This document shows, piece by piece, positions 1 to 8,693 of a stretch of DNA of 64,000 nt. Each line of letters starts with the position of its first letter. The stretch's first letter is position 1. A program made the translations under genes and the position numbers. The notes beneath the pieces were generated by a model. It searched no databases. It was given only the letters and a program-made list of their open reading frames with translations, and was not told the DNA's origin. Source of the DNA: Caulobacter radicis (GTDB lineage: Bacteria; Pseudomonadota; Alphaproteobacteria; Caulobacterales; Caulobacteraceae); the NCBI RefSeq assembly GCF_003094615.1, contig NZ_QDKO01000010.1:124001-188000 (forward strand), given 5' to 3'.

Positions 1-3000
1 GGTAGCCGAAGCGCTGCACCGGCAGGTAGGGCAGGTCGGCCCAGGGCGCGCGCTTCTCCAGGGCCATGCCCAGGGCGCCGGCCGACAGGTCCACCAGAAT
101 GAACACCGCCCAGTAGAGCAGGCCGCGCACCATGTCGTCGGGCCGCCACTCCAGCGGATGGGCGAGCGCGGCGTAAAGGCCCGAGACCAGGCTCCAGATC
201 ACGGCCAGGTCGACCAGCGGCGCGGCCACGGCCAGCAGGATCTGGAACAGCCAGATCTGGGGCAGGGCCACGAAGCCCAGCACCGGGGTCTTCGGATTGA
301 ACAGCGCCGCGCGGTGCTTCCACACGCATTGCAGGGTGCCGAACGACCAGCGGAAGCGCTGCTTGAGCAGCCCCGACACCGTGTCGGGGGCCTCGGTATA
401 GGCGCGGGCGGCCGGGTCGAAGGCCACCTTCCAGCCGGCGCGCTGGCAGGCGATGGTCAGGTCCTGGTCCTCGGCCAGGGTGTCTGAGGGATAGCCGCCC
501 AGGGCGTCGAGCACGCTCTTGCGCCATGCCCCGACGGCGCCGGGCACCACGGTCACCGCGCCCAGGGCCGCCAGCGCCCGCCGCTCCAGGTTCTGGGCGG
601 TGACGTATTCCAGCGCCTGCCAGCGGGTGACGATGTTGAGGCGGTTGCCGACGATGGCGTTGCCGGCCACCGCGCCGATCTTGGGATCTGCGAACCAGCG
701 CACCAGCCGGCCGATGGTCGAGGTGGGGAACTGGGTGTCGGCGTCCAGGGCCACGACATATTCGCCCCTGGCCACGGCCAGGCCGCGGTTGACGGCCCGC
801 GCCTTGCCGCCGTTCTCGAACGACAGCAGGGTCACGCGCGGATCGCCCGCGAAGTGGTCGCGCACCTCCTGGGCCGTGCGGTCCTTGGAGCCGTCGTCGA
901 GGACCAGCACTTCGATGTTCGTCCAGTCGCTTTCCAGGATCCGCGCCACCGAGGCGGCGATGACCTTCTCCTCGTTGAAGCAGGGGATCAGCACGCTGAC
1001 CAGCGGACCGGTGGCGGGGTCGAGGTCGTCGGGCGTGCGCTCGGTCGCCTTGTGGACGAGGGCCAGGCAGGCCAGGAAGACGAGGCGCGCCACGCCCAGG
1101 GCGATGGCGGTGATGAAGAGCCCGACCAGCAGGGCGTTCAGCCCCCGGAAGAAGCCGAAACCCAGGCGGTCCAGCGCCAGGCCCACCGGGTCGCGTTCGC
1201 TCTTGGGCATCACCTGCTCGGGGGTCATGCCGGCCAGTTCGCCGACCGTGACGAGGCGATAGCCGCGGGCGCGGATGCCGTCGATCAGGCCGGGCAGGGC
1301 CTTGATGGTGTTCTCGCGATTGCCGCCGGCGTCGTGCAGCAGCACCACCTGGCCGGGATTGGCGCCCGGATGGTCGAGCCGGTCGAGCGCGCGGTCGATG
1401 ATCACCTGCGGCGGCGGCTTCTGCCAGTCGTCGGTGTCGATCCGCAGGCCGACGATCAGGTAGCCGAGCGTCTGGGCGATGACCAGCGGGTCCACCTCGC
1501 GCGGGGTCGAGGGCTCGGCGTCGCCGAAGAACGGCGGGCGGAACAGGCGCATCGAGCGGCCGGTGACCACCTCGAACAGGCGCTGGGTGGCGTTCAGCTC
1601 GACCTGGGTCTGGGGCAGCGGCGTCTCGCCGATATTGGGGTGGGTCCAGGTGTGGCCGCCCACATCGTGGCCCTCGCGGATCTCGCGCGCCACCAGGCCC
1701 GGATGCTTCTGCATGTTCTGGCCGATGACGAAGAAGGTCGCCGGGGCGTTCTTGGCCTTGAGGATGTCGAGGATCTTCGGCGTCCAGCGCGGGTCGGGAC
1801 CGTCGTCGAAGGTCAGGGCCACCAGGCCCGGCTTCTGGCCGTAACGCTCGATGACATAGGAGCTGGGCAGCACGTCGTAGGTCTCGCCCGAGATCAGGCC
1901 GGTGTCGGGGTCGAACTCCAGGGAGCGCTTGCCGGGCGTGGGCAGGGACGAGACGCGCAGCACCTCGCCGCCGCCGTCGAAGTCGACGCTCTGGCCGGCC
2001 GGGATGCGGGTGAGGCCCGAAGCCGCGCCCTTGCCGTAGGGCTGGCCCAGCACGCTCCACACGCCCGGATCCTCGCCGCCCATGCGCCACAGGCCATAGC
2101 CGCGCGGCCGGAACGGGTCGGTGGCCTTGATCTGGTTGAACAGGGTGGCCGCGTCGAGGAACCACACGACGTGCTTGTCGCCGTTGTCGGCGGCGTAGGC
2201 GTAGGTGGGGTTGAGGGCGTCGTCGTCCATGCGGATGGCCGCACCGGCGTCCTGGGCGTTGCGGATCGCCTCGTGGAAGGTGGCCGCGTCGCCGCTGGCC
2301 GCCGTCCCGTCGGCCTTCAGCGTCCAGTCGTAGCCGTAGGCGCCCAGCGCCATCACGGTGCGGGCCGGATCGAGGGTGGCGAAGCGCTTGTCGAGTTCGC
2401 TCTCGTACCAGTCCTGGCCGGCGTTGGGGCCGGGATCGCCGCCGCCGTAGTGCTGGTCGTAGGCCATCAGCACGATGGTGTCGGCCGACTGCTGCAGGCG
2501 TTTCAGCGGCCAGCCCTGCTCGTCGAAGGGCGCGGTGACCCAGACCTCGCGGCCCGAGGCCCTGAAGGCCGCGCGGGCCTCGTCCAGCAGCAGCGGATAG
2601 TTGGCCAGGCCCTTGGGCGACAGGGCCTCCAGGTCGAAGATGTAGCCGCCGAAGCCGCGCCGCTGGGCCAGGGCGACCAGGTTGTCGATCAGCGCCTTGC
2701 GGGCGGCCGGGTCGGCCAGCAGGGCGTCGGCCATCGGACCGTTGAAGCTGGCGTTAGCCGAGTTGTGGACCAGCGGCAGCACGGTCGGGTGGTTGGGCGC
2801 GGCGGCGATGCGGGCCGTGCCGACCGGGTCGTCGTCGACCGAGATCTGGCCCTTGGGGCCGTTCAGCGCCACCCACTGCGGCGAGACGACGTCGAGGCCG
2901 GCGATGTGCCGGCGCAGGGACTCGCGGCTGTCCTCGTCCCAGGGCACGTAGAAGCCGACGCTGAGCGGCTTGGCCGCGCCGATGGCGGCCGGCGTCTTGG

Positions 3001-3250
3001 GGGCGGGCAGGGCGCGCCAGGCCGGCGGCTTGGCGGGCTTGAGGCGATGGACCGTCTCCTCGTGCAGCGCCGACAGCACGTGGGGGTCCTTCAGCGTCAC
3101 CGCCGGCAGGCGCGGGGCGAAGGCCAGGGTGGCCAGGAAGCCGGCGACGATCGCCGCCACCAGCGACAGGGCTATGCCCGCCGCGAGGGTGAACCTGCGC
3201 CGCCGCTTGCCGGTGGGATCATGGAAGATGTGCCGATCGTCGCCGCTCAT
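1..3250 (-). CDS. Trifunctional GH18-like / NodB polysaccharide deacetylase / GT2 glycosyltransferase, C-terminus cut by window edge
   Basis: A single open frame of 1083 visible residues begins at ATG 3250 and runs off the left edge. A cytoplasmic N-terminus and one membrane helix (about residues 22-45) precede a GH18-like domain (about 95-400). Its catalytic motif is degenerate: FDLE near residue 203 keeps the last Asp and the Glu but not the first Asp residues of DxxDxDxE. A NodB deacetylase domain (about 465-660) has TFDDGPDP, HTWTHP, RPPF and a late VLLHDAG. After another helix (about 700-730) comes a GT2 domain with DDGS, DADTQFP, EDQDLT and QRFRW, the processive synthase signature, followed by further helices. 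The combination resembles PgaB plus PgaC activities in one chain, so I infer synthesis and modification of an amino-sugar exopolysaccharide at the inner membrane. Product identity is unknown. Confidence 0.9.
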   Translation of the reverse strand, partial: MSGDDRHIFHDPTGKRRRRFTLAAGIALSLVAAIVAGFLATLAFAPRLPAVTLKDPHVLSALHEETVHRLKPAKPPAWRALPAPKTPAAIGAAKPLSVGFYVPWDEDSRESLRRHIAGLDVVSPQWVALNGPKGQISVDDDPVGTARIAAAPNHPTVLPLVHNSANASFNGPMADALLADPAARKALIDNLVALAQRRGFGGYIFDLEALSPKGLANYPLLLDEARAAFRASGREVWVTAPFDEQGWPLKRLQQSADTIVLMAYDQHYGGGDPGPNAGQDWYESELDKRFATLDPARTVMALGAYGYDWTLKADGTAASGDAATFHEAIRNAQDAGAAIRMDDDALNPTYAYAADNGDKHVVWFLDAATLFNQIKATDPFRPRGYGLWRMGGEDPGVWSVLGQPYGKGAASGLTRIPAGQSVDFDGGGEVLRVSSLPTPGKRSLEFDPDTGLISGETYDVLPSSYVIERYGQKPGLVALTFDDGPDPRWTPKILDILKAKNAPATFFVIGQNMQKHPGLVAREIREGHDVGGHTWTHPNIGETPLPQTQVELNATQRLFEVVTGRSMRLFRPPFFGDAEPSTPREVDPLVIAQTLGYLIVGLRIDTDDWQKPPPQVIIDRALDRLDHPGANPGQVVLLHDAGGNRENTIKALPGLIDGIRARGYRLVTVGELAGMTPEQVMPKSERDPVGLALDRLGFGFFRGLNALLVGLFITAIALGVARLVFLACLALVHKATERTPDDLDPATGPLVSVLIPCFNEEKVIAASVARILESDWTNIEVLVLDDGSKDRTAQEVRDHFAGDPRVTLLSFENGGKARAVNRGLAVARGEYVVALDADTQFPTSTIGRLVRWFADPKIGAVAGNAIVGNRLNIVTRWQALEYVTAQNLERRALAALGAVTVVPGAVGAWRKSVLDALGGYPSDTLAEDQDLTIACQRAGWKVAFDPAARAYTEAPDTVSGLLKQRFRWSFGTLQCVWKHRAALFNPKTPVLGFVALPQIWLFQILLAVAAPLVDLAVIWSLVSGLYAALAHPLEWRPDDMVRGLLYWAVFILVDLSAGALGMALEKRAPWADLPYLPVQRFGY

Positions 3251-3389
3251 CGCGCCGTGCCCCGTTCATACCGCTGATAACACGGTTTCGGCGGCGCAAT
3301 GATCCTCGATCATGTCCGAACGGTGGCGCTTGAACGGCCTTGAAGCGACTGCGACTTTTTGGCGGGGGATCGCCTTCTGCCCCTCGCTC

Positions 3390-3524
3390 CCGTCATTCCC
3401 GCCCTTGTGGCGGGAAACCCTGGTTCCGCTTCCACAAGAGGCGCAAGCGGACTGCTCAGCAGTCCGCCCCTCTCACCCTTGCAGCTGACAGAGGGGTTCC
3501 CGCCACAAGGGCGGGAATGACGGG
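3390..3524. repeat. Family B palindromic element, long form
   Basis: An element of about 135 bp bounded by inverted ends CCCGTCATTCCCGCCCTTG and its complement, with an internal GGACTGCTCAGCAGTCC hairpin. The long form recurs at 47006-47141, short forms at 42767-42801 and 61885-61919, and a degenerate copy at 18613-18779. It fills most of the 294-bp gap between the synthase start (3250) and the MFS stop (3545). I see nothing else in that gap apart from the upstream region of the synthase. Confidence 0.85.
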
Positions 3525-3544
3525 AGGAATGGAGAGGCGGCGGA

Positions 3545-4870
3545 TTAGTCCACCCAGTCCTTCTCGAGCCGCTTGCTGGCCAGGAAGAACAGGCCGGCCG
3601 CCACGAGGTAGAAGGCCATGCCGGTATAGATCGACCAGCGCAGCGACTCCGCGCCGAACACCGGCTTCAGGAGGTCGGAGACCAGGCCGAAATAGTAGAT
3701 GCCGACGGCGATGCCGAGGAGGTTGTTGATCAGCAGGAACAGGGCCGAGGCGGTGGTGCGCATCGGGGCCGGGGCCAGGTGCTGGACGGCGGCGGTGATG
3801 GGGCCCAGCCAGGCCAGGTTCAGGCCCGTGGGGATCAGGAAGATCAGGAAGGCGGCGGTCATGGCGCCGGTGCGGCCCAGGCCTCCGAACAGCGCGCCGC
3901 TGTTCATGGCCAGCAGGAAGCAGGGCACCGAGATCAGGAAGGCGATGGCGGGCGTGATCGGGTAGCCCGACTTGGACTTGGCGCCCAGCTTGTCGGCCAC
4001 GACGCCGCCCAGCCAGATGCCCAGCAGGCCGCCGAACAGGGCGATGCCCGAATAGTACCAGGCGGTCTGCGACAGGGTGAGGCCGAGGCTGCGCATGAAG
4101 AAGCTGGGCAGCCAGGCGGCCACGCCATAGCCGCACACCGACGAGGCGGCGGCCCCGAACGACAGCAGCCAGAACGACGGCTTGGCCGCCAGCAGGCGCA
4201 CCGCGTCGCCGAACGGCGGGACAGGGGCCGGCGCGGGCGGCGGCGCGCCCTGGACGCGGTCGGCGCCGCCGCGCACCGGATCCTTGACGATGGCGCGGAA
4301 GATCGGGGCCAGCACCACGCCCAGCAGGCCCACGACGATGAACGCCGTGCGCCAGCCGTAGGTCGCGGCCAGCAGGCCGCCGACCAGGGTGCCCAGGCCC
4401 GAGCCCAGCGGGATGCCGAAGGCGTAGGCGGCCAGCGCCCGGGCCCGCTGGCTCTTGGGGAAATAGTCGGCGATCAGCGAATAGGCCGGGGCCACGCCGC
4501 CGGCCTCGCCGACGCCGACGCCCATGCGCGAGAAAAAGAGCTGCCAGAACCCGCCGGCGAAGCCGCAGAGGGCGGTGAAGCCGCTCCAGACGGTGAGGGC
4601 CGCGGTCATGATCCACACGCGGCTGAAGCGGTCGGCCAGCCAGGCGATGGGGATGGCCAGGGTGGTGTAGAGCAGGGCGAAGGCTAGGCCGCCCATCAGG
4701 CCGAACTGGCCGTCGGTGAGGCCAAACTCGTCCTTGATCGGCTTGGCCAGGATCCCGAGGATCTGCCGGTCGAGGAAGTTCAGGGTGTAGACGAGGATCA
4801 GCGTGGCCAGCACCACGTAGCGATAGCTCGGGGCCGGCGCGGCCTCGTCCTGTTTGCGACCGTCGCTCAT
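3545..4870 (-). CDS. MFS transporter, spinster-like
   Basis: A 441-residue protein of about 12 membrane helices. After a short polar N-terminus comes the NFLDRQILGILAKPIKDEFG stretch in and after helix 1, typical of the spinster-like / anion-cation symporter branch of the major facilitator superfamily. The loop 2-3 region WLADRFSRVW corresponds to the family GxxxDRxxRR motif. A long cytoplasmic loop rich in Pro/Ala (about residues 195-220) separates the two halves. The substrate cannot be read from the sequence. It lies 82 nt downstream of a TonB-dependent receptor on the same strand, with a hairpin between them. Receptor, MFS and TetR regulator together suggest uptake of one hydrophobic or aromatic compound across both membranes (inference). 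Confidence 0.9.
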   Translation of the reverse strand: MSDGRKQDEAAPAPSYRYVVLATLILVYTLNFLDRQILGILAKPIKDEFGLTDGQFGLMGGLAFALLYTTLAIPIAWLADRFSRVWIMTAALTVWSGFTALCGFAGGFWQLFFSRMGVGVGEAGGVAPAYSLIADYFPKSQRARALAAYAFGIPLGSGLGTLVGGLLAATYGWRTAFIVVGLLGVVLAPIFRAIVKDPVRGGADRVQGAPPPAPAPVPPFGDAVRLLAAKPSFWLLSFGAAASSVCGYGVAAWLPSFFMRSLGLTLSQTAWYYSGIALFGGLLGIWLGGVVADKLGAKSKSGYPITPAIAFLISVPCFLLAMNSGALFGGLGRTGAMTAAFLIFLIPTGLNLAWLGPITAAVQHLAPAPMRTTASALFLLINNLLGIAVGIYYFGLVSDLLKPVFGAESLRWSIYTGMAFYLVAAGLFFLASKRLEKDWVD

Positions 4871-4901
4871 CGCCCCACCCTCAAAGAATCAAGCACTGCA
4901 A

Positions 4902-4941
4902 TAAGAAAAGGGCGACGGCCTGTTGCAGCAAGCCGTCGCCC
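4902..4941 (-). terminator. Intrinsic terminator after the TonB-dependent receptor
   Basis: Read on the minus strand, GGGCGACGGC and GCCGTCGCCC form a 10-bp GC-rich stem (4941-4932 with 4919-4910, loop of 12) followed by TTTTCTTATT. It begins 11 nt after the receptor stop codon at 4953 and would separate the receptor transcript from the MFS gene, at least in part. Confidence 0.8.
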
Positions 4942-4952
4942 GAGGCGTTCGC

Positions 4953-7187
4953 CTAGAACTTCACTTCGAACGACGCCGTCACCGTGCGCGGCGGGCCGTA
5001 GAAGGCGCTGACGGAGTTGCCGTAGAAAACGGCCGCCGACTGCGGGAAGTTGTAGCCGCCGATGCGATAGCGCTCGTCGCCGAGGTTCTTGCCGGTCAGG
5101 GCGGCCTTGTAGCGGCCTTGCGCCGAGGTCCAGATCAGGCTGGCGTCATAGAGCCAGTAGGACCCCTGATCGAGCGCCGAGGGGATCTCGAACATGTGGT
5201 AGGACGAGCGGTACGAGGCCGTCGGGGTGAAGGTGATCGAGCCGTTGTCGCCCAGGTCGTGGCTGAAGTTCAGGCCGAAGTTGCCCGTCCACTTGGGGGT
5301 GTTCTGGAACACCCGCGAGTTGGAGAAGTCGCGCACCACCGGCGGCGTCGAGGTCAGGTCCAGCGCCTTGTATTCGTCGAACTGCGCCTTGATGTAGCCC
5401 AGCGAGACGTTGGCGCTGACCCAGTGGGCCAGCTTGGCGATCCCCTCGACCTCGAAGCCCGACATGTGGGCGCGGCCGACGTTCAGCACCTGGCTGGCGA
5501 TCGAGGCGCCGACCGGGGTCTGCTGGGTGACCTGCATGTCCTTGTACTTGGAGTAGAACACCGCGGTGTTCAGGCTCAGGCGACGGTCGAAGAAGTAGCC
5601 CTTCAGGCCGCCTTCGAACGAGTCGACGGTCTCGGGCTCGTAGCCGTCGGCCGAGTTGGGCGTCAGGATCTGGTCGGAGCGCATGTCGAAGCCGCCCGAC
5701 TTGAAGCCCTGGCTGTAGGAGACGTAGGCGTTCAGGTCGTCGCTGATCTCGTACTTGGCGCTGAGGCGCGGGGTGAACTTCGAGAAGGTCTTCTTGTTGG
5801 TGAAGCTCGAGCGCAGCAGGCCGGGCACGGCGGCGTTGTTGCCGAACAGCGGGCTGCGGATGCCCGTGAAGTTCTGGCGATAGACGCGGCCGTACTTCTC
5901 GTCGCGGGTCATGCGGCCGCCGACCGAGACCGACAGGCGCTCGGTCAGGTCGTAGCTGACGTCGGCGAAGGCCGAGTAGCTTTCGGTGTCGACATTGCCG
6001 GCGGTGGCGATGGTGGTGTTGATCTGGCTGACCACGGTGTCGAAGGCGCCGGCGGCGGTTGCGTTCATGTAGTAGACGCCGGCCACGCCCTGCCAGCGGT
6101 CGCCGGTGAACAGCGCCTGGAATTCCTGGCTGAACTGGTGGTCGTTGTAGCGGCCGGGAATGTCGAGATAGGCGCCCGGCAGCTCGTCGAAGTCGATGGT
6201 GCCTTCGGTGTTGCCCGAGCGGTAGGCGGTGATCGACTTGACGGTGATCAGGTCGTTGATCGTCCACTGGCCCAGCAGCGACACGCCGCTGTTCTCGACG
6301 CGGTTGGTGTCGCCCGAGCCGGCGCGGGTGTCGTAGACGTCGGGCAGCACCTCGCCGCCGGGGATCGGCTGGCCCAGGATGTTCAGCGCCTGCACCTCGC
6401 GGTGGCCATGGCGCGGGTTCGACTTGTCGCGGGTGGTGTCGGCCGACAGCCGGAAGAACAGCGCGTCGGTGGGCGTGTATTCGACGCTGACGCGGCCGGT
6501 GGCGACGTCCTTGTCGTAGTGCTCGGCGCCGGTGTTGAGGTTCTTGCCGTAGCCGTCGTGGTCGAAGCTGGCGGCGGCGAAGCTGACCGCCAGCTTGTCG
6601 CCGATCGGGGCCTTGGCCGAGACCAGGAAGTCGCGCTGGTCGTAGCTGCCCAGCGAGGCCTTCAGGCGCAGCTCCGGCTCGGGGCCGATCTTGCGGGTCA
6701 CGTACTTCACCGCGCCGCCGATGGTGTTGCGGCCGTACAGCGTGCCCTGCGGGCCGCGCAGCACTTCGATGCGCTCGATGTCGAACACGTCGAGCACCGC
6801 GCCCTGCGGGCGGGCGATGTAGACGTCGTCGACATAGAGGCCCACGCCGGGCTCGAAGCCCCAAAGCGGGTCCTGCTGGCCGACGCCGCGGATGAACGAG
6901 ATCAGGGTCGAGTTGGAGCCGCGCGCCACCTGCAAGGTCAGGTTGGGGGTCGACTGCTGAAGGCTGGTGATGTCCGAGGCGCCCATGCGCTCCAGCGCGG
7001 CGGCGCCGTAGGCCGAGACGGCCACCGGCACGTCCTTCAGGGTCTCTTCGCGCCGGCGGGCGGTGACGACCACCTCTTCGACGCCGACGCCTTGCTCCGT
7101 CGTCGCCTGTTCCTGTGCAACCGCGAGATTGCTCGCGGCGCCCCACGCCGCGCCAGCCAGCAGCGCAGCCTTCCACATCGTTTTCAT
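4953..7187 (-). CDS. TonB-dependent outer-membrane receptor
   Basis: A 744-residue protein with a signal peptide (about 1-24, cleavage after VAQ). A TonB-box-like segment GVEEVVVTARRR is followed by a plug domain (ETLKDVPVAVSAYGAAALER, about 45-160) with GPQGTLYGRNTIGGAVKYVT near the plug/barrel boundary, then a 22-strand-type beta-barrel ending in VTASFEVKF. The terminal aromatic residue is the usual outer-membrane insertion signal. Full length for the family. It is likely a substrate-specific importer energised by TonB-ExbBD. The ligand is not evident, and no siderophore or cobalamin genes lie nearby. A 20-bp palindrome lies about 150 bp upstream (7336-7355), between it and the TetR gene. 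Confidence 0.95.
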   Translation of the reverse strand: MKTMWKAALLAGAAWGAASNLAVAQEQATTEQGVGVEEVVVTARRREETLKDVPVAVSAYGAAALERMGASDITSLQQSTPNLTLQVARGSNSTLISFIRGVGQQDPLWGFEPGVGLYVDDVYIARPQGAVLDVFDIERIEVLRGPQGTLYGRNTIGGAVKYVTRKIGPEPELRLKASLGSYDQRDFLVSAKAPIGDKLAVSFAAASFDHDGYGKNLNTGAEHYDKDVATGRVSVEYTPTDALFFRLSADTTRDKSNPRHGHREVQALNILGQPIPGGEVLPDVYDTRAGSGDTNRVENSGVSLLGQWTINDLITVKSITAYRSGNTEGTIDFDELPGAYLDIPGRYNDHQFSQEFQALFTGDRWQGVAGVYYMNATAAGAFDTVVSQINTTIATAGNVDTESYSAFADVSYDLTERLSVSVGGRMTRDEKYGRVYRQNFTGIRSPLFGNNAAVPGLLRSSFTNKKTFSKFTPRLSAKYEISDDLNAYVSYSQGFKSGGFDMRSDQILTPNSADGYEPETVDSFEGGLKGYFFDRRLSLNTAVFYSKYKDMQVTQQTPVGASIASQVLNVGRAHMSGFEVEGIAKLAHWVSANVSLGYIKAQFDEYKALDLTSTPPVVRDFSNSRVFQNTPKWTGNFGLNFSHDLGDNGSITFTPTASYRSSYHMFEIPSALDQGSYWLYDASLIWTSAQGRYKAALTGKNLGDERYRIGGYNFPQSAAVFYGNSVSAFYGPPRTVTASFEVKF

Positions 7188-7335
7188 GGACAGCCCCTCT
7201 TAACCTAGATGCGTTTCGTCCCTCACGCCGGCCGGGCCGTCTTGAGCGGCCTCGTTTCCAGCGTTTCCCGCACGATTTCACCGTCGCGAGAATTCGACTT
7301 CACTGTCACCTAGGTTGAGGAAATGCGCCAGCCTT

Positions 7336-7355
7336 TTTTCACCAGGTGGTGAAAA
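7336..7355. promoter_or_regulatory. Palindrome TTTTCACC-N4-GGTGAAAA, candidate operator
   Basis: A perfect 8-bp inverted repeat with a 4-bp spacer in the gap between the tetR stop (7386) and the receptor start (7187). A T-run does not follow it on the minus strand, so it is a poor terminator, and its position suits an operator for the receptor promoter. Which regulator binds is unknown; the adjacent TetR protein is the obvious candidate, although its sequence differs from the palindrome in front of tetR itself. Confidence 0.5.
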
Positions 7356-7385
7356 GTGTAATCCGAGGGCGGAGGGGCGCCTGCG

Positions 7386-8099
7386 TCAGGCCTTGCCGGA
7401 CCTGGCCACGACCGCCTCGAAACCCGCGGCGCAGTAGGCGAACAGGCGCGCGCGCACGGCCTCCAGGTCGCTGGAATGGCACACCCCCTCCGACAGCGAG
7501 TCGATGCGGCCGGTCTCCGACAGGGCCAGCATCATCGAGCCGGTCAGGAACTGGTAGCACCAGTAGAGGTCGCGATACTCCGCGTCGGGACGGACGATCT
7601 TCAGCGTGTCGACCAGCTGGTGGACGACGGGGTCGAAGAACCGGGCCATGGTCTCGCCGCCCCAGACGGGGGTGTTGTTCACCTGGGCGACCAGGGCGAA
7701 ATAGCTCTTCCAGCCGCCGCCGCCCTCCTGCGAGATGCGCAGCAGGGGGTCGATGAAGGCGGTGATCACGCCCTCCACCGTCATGCGCGCCCCGAAGGTC
7801 TCGACATAGGCGTTCATCGAGACGCTGCGGGCCTGGTTGAGGATCTCGGCCCGACGCAGGAACACCGCGTCGAACAGCTCGCGCTTGGCGCCGAAATAGT
7901 AGTGGATCAGGGCGGTGTCGACGCCGGCCTCGGCGGCCACCTGGCGCGTGGTCACGCCGTGGAAGCCGTGGCGCGCGAACAGGCCCTCGGCGGAGTCGAG
8001 GATGGTCTCCTTCAGGTCCAGGCCCGTGGCCTTGGAAGGACGGCCCCGCCCGCCGGAACGGGCGCGGGTCTTGGCGGCGGTCATGTGGAGGGGACCCAT
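7386..8099 (-). CDS. TetR/AcrR-family transcriptional regulator
   Basis: Up to 237 residues. An alternative start at ATG 8084 (MTAAKTRARS) is equally plausible because neither has a strong Shine-Dalgarno. The N-terminal helix-turn-helix (about residues 30-75) contains GFHGVTTRQVAAEAGVDTAL followed by IHYYFGAKRELFDAVF, the hallmark TetR recognition helix region. The remaining helical part is the ligand-binding and dimerisation domain, similar to the TetR_C subfamily with long helices. It is transcribed towards the receptor and MFS genes and is probably their local repressor (inference). A palindrome at its own start suggests autoregulation. Confidence 0.9.
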   Translation of the reverse strand: MGPLHMTAAKTRARSGGRGRPSKATGLDLKETILDSAEGLFARHGFHGVTTRQVAAEAGVDTALIHYYFGAKRELFDAVFLRRAEILNQARSVSMNAYVETFGARMTVEGVITAFIDPLLRISQEGGGGWKSYFALVAQVNNTPVWGGETMARFFDPVVHQLVDTLKIVRPDAEYRDLYWCYQFLTGSMMLALSETGRIDSLSEGVCHSSDLEAVRARLFAYCAAGFEAVVARSGKA

Positions 8100-8103
8100 C
8101 CGT

Positions 8104-8117
8104 GAACAGCGTTGTTC
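8104..8117. promoter_or_regulatory. Palindrome GAACA-N4-TGTTC at tetR start, candidate autoregulatory operator
   Basis: A perfect 5-bp inverted repeat around GCGT, immediately upstream of the tetR start codons (8099 or 8084). Position and symmetry fit a TetR-type operator overlapping the translation initiation region. This is inference from sequence only. Confidence 0.45.
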
Positions 8118-8172
8118 CTCGGATAGGCCCGCTTCCGGCGCCGTGGCAAGAGCGGGGCCGTTCGGCGGGGCC

Positions 8173-8640
8173 TCAGCGCAGCGTCACGGCGTGAACGTTC
8201 TCGCCCGGCGCGAGGGTGAAGGCGGCGGCCTCGAACGCCGGCGGGCCCATCATGCCCTTCGCGTCGTTGGAAAAGCCGTAGGGCTCGGCCGGAATGCCGA
8301 ACGCGTTGGTTCCCAGGCGGCCGTCGCCGTCGACATCGTGGAAGGCGCGGATGGCGTAGGTCCCGATCGGCAGCTCGAGGCGCAGGCTCGGGGCGGCTGC
8401 GGCGGCGGGAACGTCGACCGAGGCGACCGCCTTGCCGCCTTTCCAGGCCTGGGCGCTGTCGTAGACGGCGACGTGCAGCGCGCCAGTGTGGGCCTTCAGG
8501 TCGGGGAAGGTCAGGACGAGGCTGGCGTCGGCCGGGGGCGCGGCGGCGGGCGGCGCGGCGACGACGGGAATGTCCTGACAGAGGCCGGCGACGGGGAGGG
8601 CGAGAAGCGCGACGCTGGCGAGAAGGGCGGCAAGACGCAT
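8173..8640 (-). CDS. DUF2141 domain secreted protein
   Basis: A protein of 155 residues from ATG 8640. I prefer this start over a longer frame to 8715 because it begins a clean signal peptide (MRLAALLASVALLALPVAGL, cleavage near GLCQ). The mature part has the DUF2141 pattern: LTFPDLKAHTGALHVAVYDS, then LPIGTYAIRAFHDVDGDGRL and NAFGIPAEPYGFSNDA, a beta-sandwich domain of unknown biochemical role. It is probably periplasmic or envelope-associated. It lies 53 nt downstream of the DUF2306 gene on the same strand and could share its transcript. Confidence 0.88.
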   Translation of the reverse strand: MRLAALLASVALLALPVAGLCQDIPVVAAPPAAAPPADASLVLTFPDLKAHTGALHVAVYDSAQAWKGGKAVASVDVPAAAAAPSLRLELPIGTYAIRAFHDVDGDGRLGTNAFGIPAEPYGFSNDAKGMMGPPAFEAAAFTLAPGENVHAVTLR

Positions 8641-8693
8641 GAAGAGGGTCCTTGAAGGGCGCGGAGGCAACAGACTGTGAAACGACAACGCGC

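Noticed and set aside
854..3277. Very long open frame on the plus strand, opposite the polysaccharide synthase
   Set aside because: It is antisense to a gene with clear catalytic motifs, its product is low-complexity (G, V, R, Q, A rich) and has no start signal. High GC makes antisense frames open.
4923..7208. Open frame opposite the TonB-dependent receptor
   Set aside because: Same compositional artefact; the receptor frame has a signal peptide, plug and barrel motifs.
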